From NCBI GenBank assembly GCA_965247015.1, contig CBDFGG010000004.1:434001-498000 (forward strand): 64,000 nucleotides of DNA, in the 5' to 3' direction. Source of the DNA: JAIXWP01 sp965247015 (GTDB taxonomy: Bacteria; Bacteroidota; Bacteroidia; Flavobacteriales_D; Sanyastnellaceae). The number at the start of each line of letters is the position of its first letter. The stretch's first letter is position 1. Shown here piece after piece: positions 25,955 through 33,309 of the stretch. The notes beneath the pieces are model-generated. The model had not been told where the DNA came from and made no database searches. It saw only the letters and a program-made list of their open reading frames with translations. The translations under genes were made by a program, and so were the position numbers.

Positions 25955-26104
25955 ATGAACTCCTCACGGATTCAATTCCGACACATTACAAATCCTGTTG
26001 CCAAAAGAATGCCTAACCAAATAGACTCTCGTGGGCATGATCCCTATATTTGTCTAGCTATGGACTCAACCATCTTCCGAAAAATTATATCTGATAAAAA
26101 ATGA
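25955..26104 (+). CDS. 49-codon frame overlapping an Imm11-like gene, possible toxin remnant
   Basis: The frame starts ATG after a TGA and encodes MNSSRIQFRHITNPVAKRMP, then NQIDSRGHDPYICLAMDSTI. It ends at the TGA that overlaps the ATG of the next gene (ATGA). No known domain is recognised. The 4-nt overlap with an immunity-type gene is the arrangement expected for the tail of a toxin, now reduced to its last ~50 residues. Confidence 0.4.
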   Translation: MNSSRIQFRHITNPVAKRMPNQIDSRGHDPYICLAMDSTIFRKIISDKK

Positions 26105-26778
26105 AGTACTTTTTTGTTTCGAATTCTGGTGATGAAAATATTATTGGAAAAATAGCTCCACAATGTAAAGGAATCCCATCAATTATTAAATCAGGATATA
26201 AGTGGTTTGATGAACCGAACTCAATGACTAAACTTAGTAATGAAACCTTTCCGCAGTTTGATCCAAACTTGATTTTTGAACTAGATAAAAGAGCATTGCT
26301 TACTGATATTGTAAGTCATAGTAATATAACTGCAAAAGGTTTTTTGCTTAATGATAAGGCTAAAAACATCATTAATCAATTTAACTTAATCGACCACAAG
26401 TTCTATCCTGCCACTCTTATTGTAAATGGGGAGATTTTAAATTATCAGTGGTTACATTTCAAAACTGACAATGACTTTTTACTAGGCAATATTAACTTTA
26501 CAAAATCGTCGTTTCACTTATGTGACGTTACTTATACTAAAATAGAGGACCTAGATATTCATTCATTTGATGATTTTCAAAAAAAACAAAAAGGGCTTTT
26601 TTTGCAATATATCTCTGCCTCTAAACTAATAGTGAATGATTCTATTATAAACAAAAAGTATGATTTACTTTATTTTGGACATATGTTTCTTAATTGCTTT
26701 ATTTCACAAAGATTAGTCGAAGCACTTAGGGCTAATAATATAACCGGGTTTGATTTTAAAGAGCAATTAATATATTAA
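26101..26778 (+). CDS. Imm11-like immunity protein
   Basis: A 225-residue cytoplasmic protein without a signal peptide, the only plus-strand full-length gene in the middle of the island. The pattern FLLNDKAKNIINQFNLIDHKFYP, then NYQWLHF and FFVSNSGDE at the start resembles the Imm11/DUF1629 family of polymorphic-toxin immunity proteins. These read '...ls..akeilekf.l....fyp..i' followed by 'y..lhi'. No full toxin is adjacent, only the overlapping 49-codon frame upstream. The family call is from memory of the pattern and should be treated as likely, not certain. Confidence 0.6.
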   Translation: MKYFFVSNSGDENIIGKIAPQCKGIPSIIKSGYKWFDEPNSMTKLSNETFPQFDPNLIFELDKRALLTDIVSHSNITAKGFLLNDKAKNIINQFNLIDHKFYPATLIVNGEILNYQWLHFKTDNDFLLGNINFTKSSFHLCDVTYTKIEDLDIHSFDDFQKKQKGLFLQYISASKLIVNDSIINKKYDLLYFGHMFLNCFISQRLVEALRANNITGFDFKEQLIY

Positions 26779-26779
26779 T

Positions 26780-27613
26780 TTACTTTCCCTTCGGAACCTC
26801 AACATAGCGAGCCTGCTCTGGGTGATCTAAAATGTACTTTTTCAGCTTTTCAACTTTATTGCAGTCAACAAATACATTGCTGCAATCTATTCCCCTTAAT
26901 ATATCCAAAGTTGAAACGCAAGTACTATCCGATGAAATCAATAATCCATTTTCTTCTTTATAACAATCAGTATAAAAAGCTTTCAAATCAATGAGCAAAT
27001 ACTCCGCTAGCTTCAAATTCTCATGTACTATAGCTTCATTTAATGCGGTATCGTCTTGTTCCTCTACAAAAAAATTTATATCTGCGCCATGATTGATTAA
27101 AAATTCAGTGATTTCAAAGCAACCGGAAGCACTTAACCTTAAAAGAGTGTACTGCGGACCTATCGGTTGTTTCGGGTCCCAATTAATGTGGCTGCGTTCA
27201 ACAAAATTCACATCCATACCGTACTGAAGTAAAAGGGCCAATACTGCAGTATCACATACATTTCCGAAATCTTGCACAGCCACGGATGATGCACTACTAC
27301 CATTATTAAAACTAGCCGCGTTTGGATCTGCCCCCAAATCAAGAAGACATTTTACCATATCCATTTCATGGTGTGCAACGGCTATTTGTAAAAGACTTGA
27401 ACCCCAAACACTATCTACGTGATTTATGTCATACTGACCTGTTGCCATCAATTCCCTGAGACGCTCACAATCACCGTCATCAGCAGCCTCAGCCATTTCT
27501 TCAAATGCAGTCCCGTCAAAAATTTCATATCTCAAGCCTTCTAAATAAATGAATTTATTACAAGAGATTATGCCAAATATGATAATGAGAAAAAAGCAAA
27601 ATTTATTTACCAT
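26780..27613 (-). CDS. Ankyrin-repeat lipoprotein, probable immunity for the lipase module
   Basis: A 277-residue lipoprotein (signal FCFFLIIIFGIISC). Ankyrin repeats are visible from ~residue 45 to 210: GDCERLRELMATGQYDINHV, SLLQIAVAHHEMDMVKCLLD with LGADPNAASF, and TLLRLSASGCFEITEFLINH with GADINFF. The gene starts inside the last 11 nt of the upstream rhs-lipase gene, so translation is coupled. Ankyrin proteins are a known immunity type for lipase-like toxins. As a lipoprotein it would act in the periplasm, where such a toxin would meet phospholipid. It is convergent with the Imm11-like gene, 1 nt apart. Confidence 0.7.
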   Translation of the reverse strand: MVNKFCFFLIIIFGIISCNKFIYLEGLRYEIFDGTAFEEMAEAADDGDCERLRELMATGQYDINHVDSVWGSSLLQIAVAHHEMDMVKCLLDLGADPNAASFNNGSSASSVAVQDFGNVCDTAVLALLLQYGMDVNFVERSHINWDPKQPIGPQYTLLRLSASGCFEITEFLINHGADINFFVEEQDDTALNEAIVHENLKLAEYLLIDLKAFYTDCYKEENGLLISSDSTCVSTLDILRGIDCSNVFVDCNKVEKLKKYILDHPEQARYVEVPKGK

Positions 27614-28811
27614 TTTTTATCTGATTATATTCAGGAACATCATTGACTTCTTCAATACACTGATCTATTCCATGACAGGTATATGGACCGTAATATGGGA
27701 CGTACGCCTCCAGCGAGTTGAGATAATATGTTTTCCCAACATTCCAAACCTTAGGCACTAAAGGATTAAGACCAAGAGTCATTTGGGTTGTATTCAAAAT
27801 TTCACCTAGAATCACATAGTTTTTTAATTTATGCTGATTGAAAATATTTAAGCCATGAAATGCTATAGTATTGGATGAAAGCCAAGCAGGATTAAATGTT
27901 ATGGACGGTCTATTTGTTTTTAATGCCGCAGCATTGGCGAGCCCCCCCCCTAATGAGTGGCCCACGAAAGTTAACTCTTGTCCATGTATTTTACTTTTCG
28001 GACTAGTGAGGTCTTGAGCCAATTTTATTGCTCTCGATGTTTGATCCGAAAAACCCCAAAACTGAAGTAAGTTATGTGTCCAATCGTTTAATGAAGTAGA
28101 ACCTTCGAAAACTAGCGAATATTCGGTTTTACCATCTATAGTTCGTTCATAGAGTTCTGAATGCATGCCACTTTTTGAGTCATAATTCAGACCCTTTTCT
28201 GCACTTGAAACCTTCCATCCTGATTGATCCAATTCAGCTTGCTCTTTTTTAGATAAACCTCCATACACTTTCTTGGACATCAATGCAGCCTCTTTAACTG
28301 TTGGAGTATCCAATTTCATGTCGAAAAACCATACAGGATTATTAGCAAATACCGCATAATAGCTTATTGCTTCATTTGGCTTAGGATCTAAATTCCATCT
28401 TCTTCCCAATCGAGTGTCTAGATCACCAAAATATGCGGTGTTGTGATTTCCTGCACCTGAAACTTCGTCAACTTTTTCTTGTGTATTAAACCCAAACCGA
28501 TATTCCTCCACACTCCATGTGCGGTCGGTGTCGCCTTGGGACATGGGAGCGCCGAAAGGATAGTAGTCGGAATAAGAAATTATTTCGGCGTGGTAATAAA
28601 CGTTTACGCCATTATCTACCGTCGCCATTTTACGATCAGAAATCACCGTGAGAACATTGCCCAAATGATTCGCTAATTCATAGCGTTTCATCCCCCTCAC
28701 CCGATCAAATTCCCCCACATCAGAAGGATCCACCGCGCCAATCATATCTAAATCTTGCTTCACCACCCCCAAGCGCGCACTGCCGTAAATATGTTGTTCT
28801 TGGAGTTTCAA
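27603..28811 (-). CDS. Orphan rhs C-terminal module B with lipase toxin tip
   Basis: A 402-codon frame from a TTG at 28811. The frame is open further upstream (ILKTDHLKLQEQHIY) but has no ATG, so it is a 5'-truncated RHS piece. Residues 1-109 are RHS core shared with module A (YELANHLGNVLTVISDRK, YYPFGAPMSQG). After YRFGFN it diverges (GAGNHNTAYFGDLDTRLGRR), and the usual DPDG before the tip is FFDMKLD. The tip, ~170-402, is a lipase-class-3/DUF2974-like alpha/beta hydrolase with SLVFEGSTSLNDW and FVGHSLGGGLANAAAL (Ser286). It would be a membrane-damaging toxin if joined to a full RHS gene. The ankyrin lipoprotein gene overlaps its end. Confidence 0.75.
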   Translation of the reverse strand: MKLQEQHIYGSARLGVVKQDLDMIGAVDPSDVGEFDRVRGMKRYELANHLGNVLTVISDRKMATVDNGVNVYYHAEIISYSDYYPFGAPMSQGDTDRTWSVEEYRFGFNTQEKVDEVSGAGNHNTAYFGDLDTRLGRRWNLDPKPNEAISYYAVFANNPVWFFDMKLDTPTVKEAALMSKKVYGGLSKKEQAELDQSGWKVSSAEKGLNYDSKSGMHSELYERTIDGKTEYSLVFEGSTSLNDWTHNLLQFWGFSDQTSRAIKLAQDLTSPKSKIHGQELTFVGHSLGGGLANAAALKTNRPSITFNPAWLSSNTIAFHGLNIFNQHKLKNYVILGEILNTTQMTLGLNPLVPKVWNVGKTYYLNSLEAYVPYYGPYTCHGIDQCIEEVNDVPEYNQIKNGK

Positions 28812-28882
28812 ATGATCCGTTTTTAGAATTTCAATTTGAAAACTAAAATATGAAAATATTCTAGAATTAAAACAAATCCTGA

Positions 28883-28986
28883 ACTCTCATAGTACCGCAG
28901 TCTCACAGTCTCAAACTAGAATTAAACACTTCTACTTCCAAACTCGACTGTTTTACGGCTTCATTAATTCACTGCTTCACTAAAAG
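28883..28986. repeat. 8-bp-period repeat block upstream of rhs module B
   Basis: The block reads ACTCTCAT AGTACCGC, then AGTCTCAC AGTCTCAA and continues to CTGTTTTA CGGCTTCA. This is a more degenerate copy of the other blocks. It covers the 3' end of the IS66-type gene fragment. Confidence 0.6.
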
Positions 28987-29142
28987 AGCCTTTACGAGCC
29001 GATGCTCGCGCTCCTTCCGTGTTCGTTGATGGTAAAAGAAAAGTTGGTACGATAAATTATTTTCTTCGCAATAAGCTTTCTTCGAAATATCCATCGCCAA
29101 GCACTGATCAATGTGCTCCTTCCATGTAAGTTCTTTTTTCAT
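28969..29142 (-). mobile_element. IS66-type accessory gene (TnpA-like) fragment
   Basis: A 57-residue frame starting MKKELTWKEHIDQCLAMDIS, followed by KKAYCEENNLSYQLFFYHQR. It matches the N-terminal pattern W..HI......S...YC....LSY..F.YW of IS66 accessory proteins. The usual W is replaced by H, and the frame ends inside the 8-bp repeat block. No tnpB or tnpC transposase follows and no terminal inverted repeats were found, so this is a remnant. Confidence 0.55.
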
Positions 29143-29203
29143 ACCCGAAAAATCAGGCAAATTCAATTATCTTTAGGACGTGCTTGAGCGGAGGGATACG
29201 TTA

Positions 29204-29317
29204 ATGTTGATTTCTCAATTAGACGAGGACGAAAAAAATGCTCTGGTTAAAATCATTAACTCTATGCTTACCAAAAAAAGAATGAAGGATTTACTGGACG
29301 GTAAAGTGAAGCTGTAA
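29204..29317 (+). pseudogene. Tail of an XRE-type regulator
   Basis: A 37-codon frame (LISQLDEDEKNALVKIINSM, then LTKKRMKDLLDGKVKL) resembles the C-terminal helix of small HTH regulators in Bacteroidota. The DNA-binding part is absent; an in-frame stop lies ~30 nt upstream. A terminator follows directly. Confidence 0.4.
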
Positions 29318-29318
29318 A

Positions 29319-29339
29319 AAAGCCCCGTTATGGGGCTTT
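29319..29339. terminator. Bidirectional terminator
   Basis: AAAGCCCC and GGGGCTTT form an 8-bp stem around GTTAT. The stem overlaps the stop codon of the minus-strand immunity gene and follows the plus-strand regulator tail. Confidence 0.75.
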
Positions 29340-29834
29340 GTGCGACTGAATCAATTTTCCCTCTACAAGAATAGATTTTTCTTTTTCAAATAAAATAAAT
29401 TCCTGTTCAGTTACTTTAGTAGCATTATTTTTAAAATAAGCTTTTGGGTCTGAGTTAAATACCCTTATAAAAAAGACGCCATCTTTTAACAGAGAAGATT
29501 CGATTACTCCTAATAAAGAATCACCCTGTAATACAGAACGTAAATCAGGAGCAATAAACTGATTATAATTAATTAAGTTGGATTTCGGGTAAGTTTCTAA
29601 CGCAAAACTATCTTTACCGAGAACTGTAATATAATAGTCTTTACTAATATAAATTATATCATCGGTATTATTTATTACTTTAAAAAATAGACTTTGCTTA
29701 TCTTTTTCCAATCTAACTTCGACTGATACATTCTTTAAATTGTTATTTGATGGAGTACAACTCGCATGAATTAAAATGTTAAAAAACACAACTAAAACTA
29801 TATTATTTAAACGATAAATATTCATACTGTACAT
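29328..29834 (-). CDS. Lipoprotein, probable immunity for the metallopeptidase-like module
   Basis: A 168-residue lipoprotein (signal IVLVVFFNILIHASC). A second Met at 29825 could be the start, but the first ATG shares its A with the TAA of the upstream rhs gene (TAATG), the tightest possible coupling. The mature part is a beta-sandwich-like domain (VSVEVRLEKDKQSLFFKVIN). I do not recognise a family. Position and coupling make it the immunity candidate for the rhs tip upstream, acting in the periplasm. Confidence 0.65.
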   Translation of the reverse strand: MYSMNIYRLNNIVLVVFFNILIHASCTPSNNNLKNVSVEVRLEKDKQSLFFKVINNTDDIIYISKDYYITVLGKDSFALETYPKSNLINYNQFIAPDLRSVLQGDSLLGVIESSLLKDGVFFIRVFNSDPKAYFKNNATKVTEQEFILFEKEKSILVEGKLIQSHKAP

Positions 29835-30925
29835 TATTTACATCCTTTGCATTTCGGATGGTCTTTAGTAGATTCCGGGGCACGTTTCTGATTTTTTCCC
29901 TCAGGATATTGAACTCGAACTTTATTTTCTTCTTCCACAGCGTTCCCCTGATCGTTTCCAGTAATTATTGGAACAGCATGAGAAACCACTTCGTGCATTA
30001 AAATATCAGCAGGCTTGTCTTCCAAAGGTTTTCCCTCAGTATCTTTTAATCCTTTGTATTCATTACCCGAAATAAAAACATCTGCATTAGTCCCCTCGGC
30101 ACCATATGTAGCTCCCCCACCTGCTGTTTTATCTAAATCAGAAGTTTTAGTTTTATCGTATTCAATGGTCTTGCCATCCTTAGCAATTCCTGTAGGTACA
30201 TTCGGAGTCCCATCTATTTTTATTGTTATCGTTTTATCTTTTACATTTATCCCTTCAATTAACCTGTCCCTATAGTATTCCGAAAAACCTTTTGACCCTT
30301 CTTTCTTCACGAGATAAAGTTTACCATTGTCGTCAATAGCAAAAGTACCCATCGCTTTACTATTAATCATTTTTAAGATTGGCTCTCTATCAGCTTTGTT
30401 GGGGATAATAATTTCGCGACCATCTGGATCAATATACATTATTGGGTTGTTGGCACAATAAGCATAAGGTGAAATCCCAGGATATTTCTTCTGCAGTGGA
30501 TCTAATGATAGCCAACGACCTGTTCTTGAATCTTGCATTCTTTCCCCGAAGTCCAAAGAGTTTCCAGCTCCTTTAATCTCATTATCATTCTCCTTACCGT
30601 TAAACCCAAACCGGTATTCCTCCACACTCCAGGTGCGGTCGGTGGTGCCTTGGGACATGGGTGCGCCGAAAGGATAGTAGTCGGAATAAGAAATTATTTC
30701 GGCGTGGTAATAAACGTTTACGCCATTATCTACCGTCGCAATTTTACGATCAGAAATCACCGTGAGCACATTGCCCAAATGATTCGCCAATTCATAACGT
30801 TTCATCCCGCGCACGCGATCAAATTCCCCCACATCCGATGGATCCACCGCACCAATCATATCTAAATCTTGCTTCACCACCCCCAAGCGCGCACTGCCGT
30901 AAATATGTTGTTCTTGGAGTTTCAA
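29834..30925 (-). CDS. Orphan rhs C-terminal module A with HExxxH metallopeptidase-like tip
   Basis: A 363-codon frame from a TTG at 30925. The frame opens further upstream (YLGSHIEILKTDH) but has no start, so it is 5'-truncated. Residues 1-168 are RHS core: LANHLGNVLTVISDRK, YYPFGAPMSQG, FNGKENDNEIKGAGNSLDFG, then RWLSLDPLQKKYPGISPYAY and the standard MYIDPDG cleavage-type motif. The tip, ~170-363, contains ADILMHEVVSHAVPIITG with HExxxH (H311, E312, H316) and NAVEEENKVR. HExxxH is the spacing known from M49 peptidases rather than the usual HExxH. The end has CKGC. A peptidase toxin is likely but unproven. A lipoprotein gene overlaps its stop. Confidence 0.75.
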   Translation of the reverse strand: MKLQEQHIYGSARLGVVKQDLDMIGAVDPSDVGEFDRVRGMKRYELANHLGNVLTVISDRKIATVDNGVNVYYHAEIISYSDYYPFGAPMSQGTTDRTWSVEEYRFGFNGKENDNEIKGAGNSLDFGERMQDSRTGRWLSLDPLQKKYPGISPYAYCANNPIMYIDPDGREIIIPNKADREPILKMINSKAMGTFAIDDNGKLYLVKKEGSKGFSEYYRDRLIEGINVKDKTITIKIDGTPNVPTGIAKDGKTIEYDKTKTSDLDKTAGGGATYGAEGTNADVFISGNEYKGLKDTEGKPLEDKPADILMHEVVSHAVPIITGNDQGNAVEEENKVRVQYPEGKNQKRAPESTKDHPKCKGCK

Positions 30926-31115
30926 ATGATCCGTTTTTAGAATTTCAATATGAGAACCAAGATATGAATTTAAATTAAATTAAAAATTCCTCTCTGCGAA
31001 CCTTTGCAATTCTTCGGGGCATTGCAGTAAAAACCAGCAAGCTTTTATTTCAACGCCAAGACGCAACGGAACGCGGAGATACGCAAAGAGGGATGTCTTC
31101 CGAGATAAAAATATA

Positions 31116-31240
31116 ACTCTCACAGTGCCACAGTCTCACACTAAAATAAAACTCCTAAACTCCTTAACTCTCTAGCTCCTTAACTCTCTAACTCCTAACA
31201 AAACTGCTACAATGCTACAATGCTTCACTGTTTCACTGGC
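31116..31240. repeat. 8-bp-period repeat block upstream of rhs module A
   Basis: This is the most regular block: TCTCACAG TGCCACAG, TCTCACAC TAAAATAA, AACTCCTA AACTCCTT, AACTCTCT AGCTCCTT, then GCTACAAT GCTACAAT and GCTTCACT GTTTCACT. Relative to blocks 1 and 3 it has one fewer CTACAMTG unit and extra AACTCCTT units. Confidence 0.8.
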
Positions 31241-31248
31241 CGACATTG

Positions 31249-31508
31249 CACCACGCTCGCGCACAGCCGAGCTGCAGCTCGGCTCTACAGGACGGCAACG
31301 CACCACGCTCGCGCACAGCCGAGCTGCAGCTCGGCTCTACAGGACGGCAACGCACCACGCCCGCGCACAGCCGAGCTGCAGCTCGGCTCTACAGGACGGC
31401 AACACACCACGCCCGCGTACAGCCGAGCTGCAGCTCGGCTCTACAGAACGACAACGCACCACGCCCGCGCACAGCCGAGCTGCAGCTCGGCTCTGCAGAA
31501 CGGCGCGC
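31249..31508. repeat. Five tandem 52-bp repeats built on a 20-bp palindrome
   Basis: Units start at 31249, 31301, 31353, 31405 and 31457, exactly 52 bp apart, with only a few substitutions. Each carries the perfect palindrome AGCCGAGCTGCAGCTCGGCT. The region is far more GC-rich than its surroundings. Because the unit lacks stops, all three forward frames stay open, but the frames rotate and no real protein is implied. A near-copy of the palindrome lies at 16907. Confidence 0.9.
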
Positions 31509-31539
31509 TGCCATTCCCAATTTATTTTTACATTGCATC

Positions 31540-31902
31540 ATGAACATCATCGCACAAATCATCGTCGCGCTTATTGCGATCGAACATCTCTATATTCTCT
31601 ACATGGAAATGTTCGCTTGGGAAACGCTTGGCAAAAAAACATTCAAAGGTGCTCTTCCGAACGAGTTATTTAAACCAACCAAGACCCTCGCCGCAAACCA
31701 AGGACTATACAACGGATTTCTCGCTGCTGGACTCCTCTGGTCGCTTCTAATATCAGATGCACAATGGCAGATATATGTGGCTATATTTTTTCTCTCATGT
31801 GTATTCATCGCAGGATTATACGGGGCTTTCACTGCATCAAAAAAGATTTTCTTCGTCCAAGCCCTCCCCGCTCTCATCGGTTTGATTGTTGTGCATTTGT
31901 AA
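31540..31902 (+). CDS. DUF1304 family membrane protein
   Basis: A 120-residue protein starting MNIIAQIIVALIAIEHLYIL. A longer upstream frame runs through the tandem repeat and is rejected. There are four membrane segments. The motifs EHLYILYMEMFAWETLGKK, NQGLYNGFLAAGLLW and AGLYGAFTASKKIFFVQALPALIG are those of DUF1304 (formerly annotated as epimerase). Function is unknown. The start lies 32 nt after the tandem palindromic repeats, so the repeat occupies its promoter region. Confidence 0.88.
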   Translation: MNIIAQIIVALIAIEHLYILYMEMFAWETLGKKTFKGALPNELFKPTKTLAANQGLYNGFLAAGLLWSLLISDAQWQIYVAIFFLSCVFIAGLYGAFTASKKIFFVQALPALIGLIVVHL

Positions 31903-31938
31903 TGCAGCTTTGGCTTAATTTTAGCCCTACAAAATCAC

Positions 31939-33291
31939 ATGATGCGTTTTTTACTTCTATTTCCATTCTTTCTATTATCCATTTCCATGAACTCGCAAAC
32001 GGAGATCACGGGAATCATCGCGGATATGTCTGATCGACCCAACGAACAAGTGGTGATCGAATACTGGAACGAAGACAGTTGGAAACAACTCACCACTACG
32101 CCCATTGCTCTAGGAAAATTCAACCTAACAGTCAATTGGCCTGTCGACGGTCAATACCGCATCCGTATCTCTACAAGACCTCGCAATTGGGCAGACTTTA
32201 TTGTGGTCAAAGAAAAAATGCCCAAAAGCATGATGTTCCAATGCAGCATCAACCAACTCAACAACGAACCTTCGACAGAATTTAAAGACGACGAAAACCT
32301 CGCCTATCAAGCCTTCGCTAAAATCTACAATCCTTTTATCGCTGGTCGCGATTCAGTAGATAAAAAAAACATGGCGCACCTCCGCAGCGAACTCAATATG
32401 ATCGAGCGATTACAAGATGTAAAAAACCGCTATCCAAACTCTTTCACTTCAAAGTATATTATTCCAGTAGCGACCTTACCGATTGCTCCAGAATGGAAGC
32501 AAACGTCCCCTTCAATTGATAGCATTTATCATTTCAATAAAATGCATGCATTCGATAATTGGCCTTTTCAGTCCACCGAAATCATGCACCACCAAGCGAT
32601 TGTTCGAAGCCTTAATCACTATTACTACTATTTTAGAGAGGACAGCACTGCCGACCTTTATATAGACAAGGTGCTCGCCCGCAGCATGGCCAACGAACCG
32701 CTCAATACGTTTTTATTCCGATTCACGCTGGAGAAAATGTTGGACTACAAAAATGAAAACGGCCTATCTTATCTTCTTACTTGGTACGCTCCCGACTGCT
32801 CTGACAACGAATCTCTTTCTTCAAATACTAAGAATTTAATTCTCGCATTAGAAAACTGTAAGCCTGGCAACATTTTTCCAAATCTCAACTTGCCTGATCT
32901 AGCCGGAAATAGAATCGATCTTCATCAATTAGCCAAAAAGAATAAAGTAACCATCGTTATGTTCTGGAGATCGAACTGCAATCACTGCGCGGAGTTCGAA
33001 CCTTTGCTCCAAAGCATCTATGCGAAATATAAATCGATGGGTGTTGAAGTTTATGCCATCGGCAGTGATAAAGAAGAAGCAGATTGGAGAAAAAAAGCAA
33101 CTGAACAAAATGCTCCATGGAAAAGCGTATTCCTCGCTTACGATTCAAGAAAAGATTTTAGTAAAAAATATCCCGTTCCTAGCACTCCTACGCTCATAGC
33201 CATCGACGCCAATGGCAAGGTTCTGCGCAGACTCATCATGCGCAGCAAACTCGAAATCGCCCTAGACGAAATGCTAGAACTCATCAAATAA
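31939..33291 (+). CDS. TlpA-like thioredoxin-fold exported protein
   Basis: A 450-residue protein with a signal peptide (FFLLSISMNSQ). Residues ~22-110 are a beta-rich DUF4369-like domain, ~110-310 a helical region, and ~310-450 a TlpA/AhpC thioredoxin domain with VTIVMFWRSNCNHCAEFEPL (C-N-H-C) and the cis-proline region PVPSTPTLIAID. Such proteins act as extracytoplasmic thiol-disulfide reductases in Bacteroidota. The partner is unknown. It starts 36 nt after the DUF1304 gene on the same strand. Confidence 0.85.
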   Translation: MMRFLLLFPFFLLSISMNSQTEITGIIADMSDRPNEQVVIEYWNEDSWKQLTTTPIALGKFNLTVNWPVDGQYRIRISTRPRNWADFIVVKEKMPKSMMFQCSINQLNNEPSTEFKDDENLAYQAFAKIYNPFIAGRDSVDKKNMAHLRSELNMIERLQDVKNRYPNSFTSKYIIPVATLPIAPEWKQTSPSIDSIYHFNKMHAFDNWPFQSTEIMHHQAIVRSLNHYYYYFREDSTADLYIDKVLARSMANEPLNTFLFRFTLEKMLDYKNENGLSYLLTWYAPDCSDNESLSSNTKNLILALENCKPGNIFPNLNLPDLAGNRIDLHQLAKKNKVTIVMFWRSNCNHCAEFEPLLQSIYAKYKSMGVEVYAIGSDKEEADWRKKATEQNAPWKSVFLAYDSRKDFSKKYPVPSTPTLIAIDANGKVLRRLIMRSKLEIALDEMLELIK

Positions 33292-33309
33292 TCTCGGTTA
33301 TATTTGACT

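Noticed and set aside
28969..29317. Complete IS66 element
   Set aside because: Only an accessory-gene fragment is present; no transposase or terminal inverted repeats were found.
31249..31508. Possible CRISPR array
   Set aside because: Units are contiguous copies without unique spacers, and there are no cas genes.
31212..31902. Long open frames in all three forward phases across the 52-bp repeat
   Set aside because: The repeat simply lacks stop codons; frames rotate because 52 is not divisible by 3. Only the part from 31540 (DUF1304) is a real gene.
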